Shown here one piece after another: positions 17,906 to 26,316 of a DNA stretch of 31,481 nt (its first letter is position 1; every line of letters starts with the position of its first letter). The stretch comes from an uncultured bacterium (GTDB lineage: Bacteria; Cloacimonadota; Cloacimonadia; Cloacimonadales; Cloacimonadaceae). Both the position numbers and the translations under genes were made by a program. The notes beneath the pieces are model-generated. The model saw only the letters and a list, made by a program, of their open reading frames with translations, was not told the DNA's origin and searched no databases. The stretch is taken from contig CALGPA010000109.1 of NCBI GenBank assembly GCA_937960795.1, positions 1 to 31,481 of the forward strand, written 5' to 3'.

Positions 17906-18371
17906 TGGCGTCTGCTACAAGCTTGCTGAAGACATGGGCGCTCGCCTTCTTTCCGACTGGCTAAGAGAAGATCTGGGACTGATCGGCACAAAGATTGGCT
18001 GCGGCATCGGAGTCTGCGGATCCTGCACTGTTCTGGTAGACAAGCTTGCCAAGCGTAGCTGTCTTTTGAAACTTAGTGATGTGCAAGACCATGAGATCAC
18101 CACCATCGAAGGCATCGCCAATGCGGATGGGACATTGCATCCATTGCAAGAAGCTTTTGTGGATTGCGGCGCGATTCAATGCGGATTTTGCACTCCCGGA
18201 ATGGTCATAAGTGCACTGGCACTCCTGATGAAGAATCCCCGTCCCACTCGAGACGAGATCCGCAAAGCTCTGAAAGGAAATCTCTGCCGATGCACGGGAT
18301 ATCAACAAATCATAGATGCCGTAGAGCTTGCCGCGACAAAGCTCTATTCCACAAAACAAAGTAGTAAATAG
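17889..18371 (+). CDS. xdhC: XdhC-like 2x[2Fe-2S] subunit of molybdenum hydroxylase
   Basis: Iron-sulfur small subunit of a xanthine-dehydrogenase-type enzyme, 160 residues, the normal size. The N-terminal plant-type ferredoxin cluster uses Cys38, Cys43, Cys46 and Cys58 (GCGIGVCGSCTV); the C-terminal cluster uses Cys98, Cys101, Cys133 and Cys135 (QCGFCTPGM and NLCRCTGYQQ). It passes electrons from the molybdenum centre to an acceptor. The start is GTG at 17889 behind AAGGAGGG at 17878-17885, and the gene overlaps xdhA by 17 bases, so the two are translationally coupled and almost certainly form one complex. Confidence 0.95.
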   Translation: MKITVNGVCYKLAEDMGARLLSDWLREDLGLIGTKIGCGIGVCGSCTVLVDKLAKRSCLLKLSDVQDHEITTIEGIANADGTLHPLQEAFVDCGAIQCGFCTPGMVISALALLMKNPRPTRDEIRKALKGNLCRCTGYQQIIDAVELAATKLYSTKQSSK

Positions 18372-18386
18372 CGACGAGGTAGTATT

Positions 18387-19550
18387 ATGCAAGACATCAA
18401 AAAATGCCTAGCCGAAATGAGAAGCTTGGATGCTTCTTTATATGGCAAAGACTTTCTGCTTACTTGGGACAAATCCGTGGATGATCTCAAGACCGTGATG
18501 CTGGTTGCCGAAGCTCTGCAGATGCTGCACACAAGTAAGAAACCTTGGAAGATCTTTGATTACGGATTGGGGATATCCATCTTCAGGGATCACAGCACTC
18601 GCACCCGCTTTAGCTTTGCCTCAGCCGTCAATGGCTTGGGCTTGGCTCTCTCAGAATTGGATGAGGAAAAGTCACAGATTGCCCATGGCGAGACCGTTCG
18701 CGAGACGGCAAATATGATCTCCTTCATGGCAGAAGTGATCGGCATCCGAGACGACATGTATCCTTCAGAAGGACACAGCTATATGAAAGAAGTCTCCGAT
18801 GCCCTTGATGATGGATATCAAAACCGGATCTTGGCTCAACGCCCCACCGTGGTGAATCTACAATGCGATCTTGACCATCCCACTCAGAGCCTTTCCGATC
18901 TGCTCAAGCTCAAGGACTATTTTGGCAGCTGGGAAGCTCTCAGAGGAAAAAAGATCGCCATGAGCTGGGCATATTCTCCTTCCTACGGTAAACCGCTCTC
19001 AGTTCCCCAAGGAGTCATCAATCTCATGACCCGTTTTGGCATGGATGTCGTGCTTGCCCATCCCGAAGGCTATGATCTCTTACCGGATACTTTGGATAGC
19101 GCTCACGCCTTTGCCAAGGAAAGTGGCGGCTCGTTTTCGCATGTTCATTCCATGACGGACGCCTTCAAAGACGCGGATGTGGTATATCCCAAATCCTGGG
19201 CACCCATGGCGGTGATGCAAGAGCGCACAAAGCTTCTTCGGCAAGGCGACAGACAGGGGCTCAAAGATCTTGAGCAGCATTGTCTTGCCGAAAATAGGAG
19301 GCACATGGATTGGGAATGCACAGAAGCCATGATGAAGCATACCAAAGCCGGGAATGCCCTCTATGAACACTGCCTTCCCGCTGACATCAGTGACGTGAGC
19401 TGCGCTCACGGGGAAGTAGCCAAGAGTGTGTTTGAACGCTATCGATTACACACCTACCAAGAAGCGGGATTCAAGCCCTTTGTGATCGCCGCCATGATCT
19501 TTTGCAGCAAAGTGGCAAACCCCATCGACAAGATCAATAGCTTCATTTGA
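18387..19550 (+). CDS. ygeW: YgeW-like carbamoyltransferase
   Basis: Aspartate/ornithine carbamoyltransferase superfamily, 387 residues (E. coli YgeW is about 396). The carbamoyl-phosphate loop is STRTR (70-74) in FRDHSTRTRFSF; DHPTQSLSD is the HPxQ block and HCLPADISD (His328-Pro331) the HCLP motif. The GLALSELDEEKSQIAHGET segment is the kind of substitution that separates YgeW from true OTCases and ATCases. YgeW enzymes are knotted transcarbamylases whose natural substrate is not established. In this setting the likely direction is phosphorolysis of a ureido intermediate to carbamoyl phosphate, which carbamate kinase could turn into ATP; no carbamate kinase gene is present here. GAGG at 18376-18379 supports the start. 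Confidence 0.9.
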   Translation: MQDIKKCLAEMRSLDASLYGKDFLLTWDKSVDDLKTVMLVAEALQMLHTSKKPWKIFDYGLGISIFRDHSTRTRFSFASAVNGLGLALSELDEEKSQIAHGETVRETANMISFMAEVIGIRDDMYPSEGHSYMKEVSDALDDGYQNRILAQRPTVVNLQCDLDHPTQSLSDLLKLKDYFGSWEALRGKKIAMSWAYSPSYGKPLSVPQGVINLMTRFGMDVVLAHPEGYDLLPDTLDSAHAFAKESGGSFSHVHSMTDAFKDADVVYPKSWAPMAVMQERTKLLRQGDRQGLKDLEQHCLAENRRHMDWECTEAMMKHTKAGNALYEHCLPADISDVSCAHGEVAKSVFERYRLHTYQEAGFKPFVIAAMIFCSKVANPIDKINSFI

Positions 19551-19566
19551 GAAGAAGGAGATAAGC

Positions 19567-21012
19567 ATGCCAAAACTCATTACAGATAAAAACTTCGAGA
19601 TTATCAAAAAAAACGCAGCGCGCTGTCGTGCTCACGGCATCATCCTGCCCACCATCAGACAGCAGATGGATCCCGGACTGATCCCGGATTCCCTTACCGA
19701 GCAGATTGCCAAAGTGGCAATGGATGATCTGAGCCCGCTCAATCTCTTTCGCATCACCTGGAAGAATGACGTTGATACCGGCAAATTCGGGGATCCCAAC
19801 TTCCTTGAGATCCCCTCATCCATCACCGGAGTGAAGGCAAGGATCTTTGGGCTGATCGGCAAACACTTTCCCACCGGTGCTCACAAAGTAGGCGCGGCAT
19901 ATGGCTGCCTGCTTCCGCTTTTGGTGAGCGGACGGTTTGATCCGGATACTCAGAAATCGGTGTGGCCGTCCACCGGCAACTACTGTCGAGGTGGTGCTTT
20001 TGATGCTGCCCTTCTGGATTGCCCTGCTGTGGCTGTGCTCCCGGAGGGGATGAGCCAAGAGCGCTTTGCCTGGCTGCGCAAGATCAACGCGGAGATCATC
20101 CTGACCCCCGGCAGCGAATCAAACGTAAAAGAGATCTACGACAAGTGCGAAGAGCTGAGCCATGATCCGACCTATACGATCCTAAACCACTTTGAAGAGC
20201 CGGGGAACTCATTTTGGAACTATCAAGTCACCGGTTCTGCTATCTATGATGCTTTTGGAATCGTAAGGCAGGATCAGGATCGCCTGGCAGCCTTCATCAG
20301 TGCCAGCGGTTCTGCCGGTACCATCGCCGCCGGGGATTTCCTCAAGAAACAGGATCCTCAGACGATGATCACTGCAGCCGAAGCGCTCCAATGTCCCACA
20401 ATGCTAAACAATGGCTTTGGCGAACACCGCATCGAGGGCATCGGCGACAAACACATCCCCTGGGTGCACAATGTGCGCAGCACGGACAATGTGGCTGCCA
20501 TCGATGATGAAGATTGCATTCGCCTGCTCAGACTCTTCAACGAAGCTGCCGGGCACGACTATCTGAGGACATTGGGCGTTGAAGAAGCCGTGATAGAGAA
20601 ATTGCCGCTTCTGGGGATCTCATCAATCGCGAATCTTCTGGCTGCCATCAAGACAGCTAAGTACTATGAAATGGGTGAACATGACCTGATTTTTACGTGT
20701 TTTACGGATTCTGCCACAATGTATGCCAGTCGCCTTGAAGAACAAAGACGTGCCAAAGGAGACTACACAACGCTCGATGCAGCGGTTGATATGGGCGTCT
20801 GCCTCCTATCCCAAGGCTACGACAACTTCATTGAGCTTTCCTATCAGGACAAAAAACGCATCCACAATCTCAAATACTTCACATGGGTGGAGCAGCAAGG
20901 ACGCAGCGAAGATGAGCTTCGCCGGCAGTGGGATCCGGATTATTGGCATGAAACCTTTGAGAAAAATCTCGATGAACTGGATGAGGCAATCAATGAGTTT
21001 AACTCCCTCTGA
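19567..21012 (+). CDS. PLP-dependent lyase/synthase (cysteine-synthase/TrpB-like fold II)
   Basis: Fold-type II PLP enzyme, 481 residues, cytoplasmic. The Schiff-base lysine is probably Lys107 in FPTGAHKVGAAYG; the substrate loop is WPSTGNYCRGGAFDAAL and SASGSAGTIAAGDFL is the phosphate-binding loop. The C-terminal ~100 residues (after ADSATMY-like ...TDSATMYASR) extend beyond standard cysteine synthases. It sits where ygeX stands in E. coli, next to ygeW, but lacks the YgeX NAFK-type lysine motif and is about 80 residues longer, so it is a different subfamily that could fill the same ammonia-lyase step. The exact reaction is unknown. GAAGGAG at 19554-19560 supports the start. It overlaps the next gene by 20 bases. 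Confidence 0.82.
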   Translation: MPKLITDKNFEIIKKNAARCRAHGIILPTIRQQMDPGLIPDSLTEQIAKVAMDDLSPLNLFRITWKNDVDTGKFGDPNFLEIPSSITGVKARIFGLIGKHFPTGAHKVGAAYGCLLPLLVSGRFDPDTQKSVWPSTGNYCRGGAFDAALLDCPAVAVLPEGMSQERFAWLRKINAEIILTPGSESNVKEIYDKCEELSHDPTYTILNHFEEPGNSFWNYQVTGSAIYDAFGIVRQDQDRLAAFISASGSAGTIAAGDFLKKQDPQTMITAAEALQCPTMLNNGFGEHRIEGIGDKHIPWVHNVRSTDNVAAIDDEDCIRLLRLFNEAAGHDYLRTLGVEEAVIEKLPLLGISSIANLLAAIKTAKYYEMGEHDLIFTCFTDSATMYASRLEEQRRAKGDYTTLDAAVDMGVCLLSQGYDNFIELSYQDKKRIHNLKYFTWVEQQGRSEDELRRQWDPDYWHETFEKNLDELDEAINEFNSL

Positions 21013-21535
21013 TTTATACTCGATCATCCTCGCTTCAGGAGAGGGTAAACGCTTTGGGATGCCAAAGTCCAAAGCCGGATTTGATGGCTTGCTCTTTTCC
21101 CAAAGAATCAGCCAGAGCCTTATAGATGCAGGACTTAGACAGATCTTTATAGCCGAAGATCTGCCCACAAAGTCTATGCTGGACACCCTCAGAGAGGCAC
21201 AAAAGATGATCCTTGGGAGGCCCAATCTCTTTCTCATTTGGCCGGTGGATCATCCCTTTGTGCATTCTGAGACCATTCACGAGCTCTTCAGTGTGGCATC
21301 TGCCAATCCGGATTGCGTGATCAAGCCGGAGTATCATGGCAAAAGAGGACATCCCATCATCATCCCCTCCGCCCTCGATCTGAATGACGATCAGCACCAA
21401 AATCTCAGAGATCTGATCCGCTATAGCGGAATCGGAACCGTGATAGTGCCGGTCGAAGATCCCGGGATCTTGATGAATATCAATCGCCCCGAGGACATCC
21501 AAAAGCTACAAGAAGCATACGCGGAGACCTTATGA
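20993..21535 (+). CDS. mocA: MocA-like molybdenum cofactor cytidylyltransferase
   Basis: MobA-like nucleotidyltransferase, 180 residues, the size of MocA/YgfJ. The N-terminal nucleotide-binding signature is ILASGEGKRFGMPKSKAGF; WPVDHPFV is the metal-binding D-H block and KRGHPIIIP is the family's RGHP-type motif. MocA activates molybdopterin with CMP to make the dinucleotide cofactor used by xanthine-dehydrogenase-type enzymes, so it fits as the maturation factor for the XdhA-like subunit in the same operon. The open frame extends upstream to 20723, but that part is only the shadow of the PLP gene; the ATG at 20993 has GAGG at 20983-20986 and begins right before the family motif. Confidence 0.88.
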   Translation: MSLTPSDLYSIILASGEGKRFGMPKSKAGFDGLLFSQRISQSLIDAGLRQIFIAEDLPTKSMLDTLREAQKMILGRPNLFLIWPVDHPFVHSETIHELFSVASANPDCVIKPEYHGKRGHPIIIPSALDLNDDQHQNLRDLIRYSGIGTVIVPVEDPGILMNINRPEDIQKLQEAYAETL

Positions 21536-22079
21536 ATACAATCGATCTGATCAAATCCGCCACAGCGTCCGTGATTTTTGTGAAAGACCGATCCCCAAGG
21601 AGATCTTGGATGAGATCTTGGAGGCAGGCCGCCTGGCACCATCTGCGCAAAATCGCCAACCTTGGCGCTACATCATTTTCACCGATCCACAGAAGATCCA
21701 TGATCTTTCCCGCAAGACCGGCCTTGTCGGCAAAAGCAATTTCTTCATCAAAAACGCGCCCTGTGTGATCATCGCTTGTGCAGATACAAAGAAAAATGTG
21801 CGGATAAATGGACAAGACTACTATCTGGTGGATACGGCCATATCATTTCAGCAGATGATGCTCGCTGCTTGGCAGCACGGCATCGGCTCATGTTGGCTGG
21901 CGGCATTTTCTGAGAAGGTCTTGGCCAAGTATCTGGATCTGCCCAAAAACTATCGGATCGTGGCGCTTTCACCTTTCGGCTATCCCAAAGAGGTGAAGGG
22001 GATATATTCCAAAGCCCTATCTTTGTTTGCAGGCTCATCAAAACGCATTCCGCTATCTGAGATAATTGACTTTAGGTAA
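21532..22079 (+). pseudogene. Nitroreductase-family gene split by a one-base frameshift
   Basis: FMN-dependent nitroreductase-like oxidoreductase. From the ATG at 21532 (overlapping the mocA stop, ATGA) the frame reads MNTIDLIK and then loses homology; from 21555 a second frame reads IRHSVRDFCERPIPKEILDE, then GRLAPSAQNRQPWRYIIF and continues to a stop at 22079. Joined at the AAA of 21553-21555 they give a normal ~182-residue protein, so one base has been lost there. Starting only at the TTG at 21606 would drop the FMN-binding RHSVR segment. Either the gene is broken in this strain or the sequence has a base error in the A run. If intact it could supply or accept electrons for the operon. The site does not look like a programmed slippery sequence. 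Confidence 0.82.
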
Positions 22080-22121
22080 AGCAAATCCCACCGACATGCA
22101 CGAGATTCAGGGCTCGCTCAA

Positions 22122-22220
22122 GCCTTGCTCACCCCTCGCTCACCGGTCGGATGAGCAAGCGGTGAGAAGATAAGGACTTACAGCTTCCGACCAAAAAGTG
22201 TAAACCAAGGGCAAATATTG
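22122..22220. repeat. 99-bp dispersed repeat, copy 2 (upstream of purA)
   Basis: Second copy of the element at 10590-10688, same orientation, about 82% identical by hand alignment. CTTGCTCA at 22124-22131 pairs with TGAGCAAG at 22152-22159, and GGTCGG at 22145-22150 is complementary to CCGACC at 22187-22192. Identity is strongest at TAAGGACTTAC and AAAAAGTGTAAACCAAG. It starts 42 bases after the nitroreductase stop and ends 216 bases before purA. Confidence 0.8.
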
Positions 22221-22380
22221 CAAAACAGCTTGGGCAGGGAATGCTTGACCAAAAATCTATGGCTGGCAGGACGATGCTCGCATTGTCTATAGTTGGCGTA
22301 TGTGAGGAATAAGCTCATGGTCGATCACAAAGGTGTCGCTTTACAAGAGCTGGGAAAAATAGGGCAGAGTCAGATTTAGA

Positions 22381-22410
22381 TTGACAAATGTGCATTTGAT
22401 ATTTTATTGA
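22381..22410 (+). promoter_or_regulatory. Candidate promoter of purA
   Basis: Perfect TTGACA at 22381-22386 followed, after 18 bases, by TATTGA at 22405-22410 (half-match to a -10). It lies 50 bases upstream of the purA start codon. Confidence 0.35.
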
Positions 22411-22418
22411 AGTTCTAA

Positions 22419-23693
<1,275 letters not shown>

Positions 23694-23712
23694 CCAAAGA
23701 ATAGGAGTAATT

Positions 23713-24885
23713 ATGAGAAAATGTCTGTTTATCTTGTGCCTGCTATGTATCTCAGGTCTGGGAGCACAAGCTGCCGACACCCTCCATGTATTGCATATGC
23801 CGCAATTCGCAAGTCCATTCTATCATTCATTTTCGCGCAACTATCTCGGAGTCGAAGCTGCCGGGCGCGGATACACCGGCACCGGAGTATTGGGCTCTGC
23901 GCAGACAGCTCTGATCAATCCTGCCACGATGATCACGGATTCCACCAGGATCTTTACTGAGATCAATATCAAGCCTTCGGTGGATGCCGAGGGCTTGGAA
24001 TACACCAGCCGCTATAGCTCACCACTGCCTTTTGGAACTCTTGGGCTGAGCTTCCCCCTAGGCTCCAAGGTGGTAGCGGCAATCATCTATAGCAATCCCA
24101 AGTCCATTGTGTTGGATGATTTTTCGGTCGTGATCAATCAAGGGGCTGATATGGTCACCAGATATCCCAAATACTATCTGCACCAGCTTTCCGCCTCAGT
24201 TCGCTCTCGGATCACAGATGATTTTAATCTTGGGCTTTCCGTGCACAATCAGCTCCACTATCTGGATGATGTGATTTTCCTAAGAACCTACGACCGGGTG
24301 CGAGACTATCGCTATGCTGTGCGCTTTCAGCCCGGGCTTCACTATCAATACGGAGATCTGGGACTCGGACTTTCGGCGACTTTGCCGACGAAGATTGATT
24401 GGGATCTGACCTATGCGGACTATGATACTCAGCTTCCGCTTGAGCTAAGTGCCGGGCTTAGCTACAGCAAGGATATCTACCGCTTTTCCACAGACTTTCG
24501 TTTTAGCCAAGATTCCGCAATCGACGATATCTTTGAAGACAATTTCTCCATCCACCTCGGAGCGGAACGACGTGATGGCAACAAGATCCTAAGAGCCGGA
24601 TATTTCTATAGCTCAGATGTATTCAGCGGACAAGTGCTACTGCCGATTGATCATGATTCCCAGGATGAGTCCATCTTTTGGGAAGACGTGTCGCCCACTA
24701 TGTACGTGGCTGATAATGCCCAACACTTCCTCAGCGTGGGCTTTGGCTATCTTTTCCGGGATGGATCCCTGAATCTCTCGGCAATGAGCACCGTGGCATC
24801 AGAGAGCAATTGCACCCAGATCATTCTCAGCCTCAGCTTGTATACCAGTTCGTTCAAGCGCAAAGATTTCCTCAGGTTTGAATGA
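23713..24885 (+). CDS. Outer-membrane beta-barrel protein (PorV/FadL-like)
   Basis: 390-residue exported protein. A signal peptide (residues 1-21, ending AQA) is followed by alternating polar/hydrophobic strands with many aromatic residues, as in outer-membrane barrels. The opening region (GRGYTGTGVLGSAQTALINPATM) resembles PorV/FadL-type proteins of FCB bacteria, which begin by listing gene-like Ala-Asn-Pro segments. PorV acts in type IX secretion, which would fit the sorting domain on the C25 protein, but this assignment is a resemblance only and a different porin is equally possible. AGGAG at 23703-23707 supports the start. The stop overlaps the next start (ATGA). Confidence 0.75.
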   Translation: MRKCLFILCLLCISGLGAQAADTLHVLHMPQFASPFYHSFSRNYLGVEAAGRGYTGTGVLGSAQTALINPATMITDSTRIFTEINIKPSVDAEGLEYTSRYSSPLPFGTLGLSFPLGSKVVAAIIYSNPKSIVLDDFSVVINQGADMVTRYPKYYLHQLSASVRSRITDDFNLGLSVHNQLHYLDDVIFLRTYDRVRDYRYAVRFQPGLHYQYGDLGLGLSATLPTKIDWDLTYADYDTQLPLELSAGLSYSKDIYRFSTDFRFSQDSAIDDIFEDNFSIHLGAERRDGNKILRAGYFYSSDVFSGQVLLPIDHDSQDESIFWEDVSPTMYVADNAQHFLSVGFGYLFRDGSLNLSAMSTVASESNCTQIILSLSLYTSSFKRKDFLRFE

Positions 24886-26009
24886 AAAAGCCCCGTGTAG
24901 AGATACGCAATGTCGAGTCCTATGATCTTGCCCAGATTGAAGAGGCGGTAAGCCTTTGGTTTTCTAGGCAAAAGGATCATAAGTTCAAAAGAAGCAAACG
25001 GGTGCTCATCAAACCAAACACCTTGGGAGCCTATCTGCCGGAAAGAGCTGTGACCACTCATCCGGTCGTCCTGGAAGCGATCATCAGATATTTTTTAGCT
25101 CGAAAAAAGGAAGTATGGCTGGGAGACAGCCCCGGGGGAACCGTCTCTGTGCAAAAGGTATGGGAAAACTGCGGATTGCAGGATCTGGCTGATCGATATC
25201 CCATCCGCTTGGTAAATCTCTCCACCATGGGCTATAGAGAGCTGAAGTATGACGGGATTCCCGTCAAGATCTCTGAAGCGCTCTTTCAATGTGGCATAGT
25301 GATCAATGTGGCAAAGTATAAGACTCATTCGCTGATGGCATACACCGGCGCACTGAAGAATCTCTATGGACTCATCCCCGGCATGGTTAAAAGCGAGTAT
25401 CATCGCCAATATCCGGACACTCGGAGCTTTGCCAAATTGCTTTTAGCCCTATATGGAGTCTGTCGACAAAAGATCAGCTATAGCATCATAGATGGCATCA
25501 TTGGCATGGATGGAGCAGGTCCTTCCGCCGGGAAGCCGAAGCATTTTGGCATCCTGATGGGCTCGAACAACATCCCTGCTCTGGACACCATCGCTTCCAA
25601 GATGATGGGCTTTAAGATCAAGGATGTGCCGTATCTCTCTGGCGCACTGCACTTAGAGGCTGTGCTGCCCTCGCGGATAGTCGTACCCAAAAGCTTTCGA
25701 CAACACTGCTTTCATGATACGGATATCCGCATTGTGAAAATGAGAAAGGAGAGTCTCAGATATCTTCCTCGTCCGCTAAGCTTTGCTTTTAGGAAGATCT
25801 TTTACTACTATCCCATGGTAAGTGAACGCTGTGTCCGCTGTGGTGTGTGCGTACGCTCATGTCCGGTCGAGGCTATAGCATGGCAGAATGATGGTTTTCC
25901 AAAGGTGGACAAAGACCACTGCATCAAGTGCATGTGCTGCCACGAGCTTTGCCCTACTCAGGCAATTGATATCTACAAATCTCTGATTGCGCGAGCGGTA
26001 ATGGGATGA
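24882..26009 (+). CDS. DUF362 protein with C-terminal 2x[4Fe-4S] ferredoxin domain
   Basis: 375 residues, cytoplasmic. Residues ~1-290 match the DUF362 family (VLIKPNTLGAYLPERAVTTHP, WLGDSPGG, INVAKYKTHSLMAYTGALKNLYGLIPG). The C-terminus carries two ferredoxin motifs: Cys317, 320, 323, 327 (CVRCGVCVRSCP) and Cys347, 350, 353, 357 (CIKCMCCHELCP). DUF362-ferredoxin proteins are common in anaerobes and are thought to be redox or electron-transfer proteins of unknown reaction. It overlaps the preceding barrel gene by four bases and the next gene by four, so it is translated with them, but no functional link is visible from sequence. Confidence 0.9.
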   Translation: MKKPRVEIRNVESYDLAQIEEAVSLWFSRQKDHKFKRSKRVLIKPNTLGAYLPERAVTTHPVVLEAIIRYFLARKKEVWLGDSPGGTVSVQKVWENCGLQDLADRYPIRLVNLSTMGYRELKYDGIPVKISEALFQCGIVINVAKYKTHSLMAYTGALKNLYGLIPGMVKSEYHRQYPDTRSFAKLLLALYGVCRQKISYSIIDGIIGMDGAGPSAGKPKHFGILMGSNNIPALDTIASKMMGFKIKDVPYLSGALHLEAVLPSRIVVPKSFRQHCFHDTDIRIVKMRKESLRYLPRPLSFAFRKIFYYYPMVSERCVRCGVCVRSCPVEAIAWQNDGFPKVDKDHCIKCMCCHELCPTQAIDIYKSLIARAVMG

Positions 26010-26314
26010 AGACCAAGGCAAAAGCGACCCCCAAGTATGTCAAATACATCTTCAATGCTCTGCTTGTCTTGCTGCTGGCTTGGATCTTGGTCACAGGGCG
26101 CAATAGCTATCTAAACACATATCGTCTCAAAAGGAGAGTAGATCTTCTTCAGCAGGAAGCTATGAGACTCAAGGCGGCAAATGACTCTCTTGCTCAAGAA
26201 AATGCCCGTTTGAAGACAGATCCCGAAGCAGCAGAAAAGGCTGCTCGTGAGCAATTTGGGCTCACAAAGCCAAACGAGAAAGTGTTCCGATTTGTTCCGG
26301 CGAGAGAAGACTGA
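26006..26314 (+). CDS. FtsB/DivIC-like septum-formation-initiator protein
   Basis: 102-residue single-pass membrane protein. A short basic N-terminus is followed by one membrane helix (about residues 14-32, IFNALLVLLLAWILVTG), then a coiled coil (about 40-70, RRVDLLQQEAMRLKAANDSL) and a C-terminal tail with AREQFGLTKPNEKVFRF, the usual FtsB/DivIC ending. These proteins help the FtsQ-FtsL complex recruit the septal machinery. The start overlaps the previous stop (ATGA). The short length and coiled coil make the superfamily clear, but FtsB, FtsL and DivIC cannot be told apart with certainty. Confidence 0.8.
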   Translation: MKTKAKATPKYVKYIFNALLVLLLAWILVTGRNSYLNTYRLKRRVDLLQQEAMRLKAANDSLAQENARLKTDPEAAEKAAREQFGLTKPNEKVFRFVPARED

Positions 26315-26316
26315 AT

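Noticed and set aside
20723..20992. Upstream extension of the mocA frame
   Set aside because: It lies wholly inside the PLP gene in another frame; the ATG at 20993 with its ribosome site starts exactly at the family's nucleotide-binding motif.
21553..21556. Programmed -1 frameshift site in the nitroreductase
   Set aside because: The site ATC AAA TCC lacks a slippery heptamer and no strong downstream structure is evident.
21532..21768. 78-codon frame as a separate small gene
   Set aside because: Only its first eight codons make sense, as the N-terminus of the frameshifted nitroreductase.
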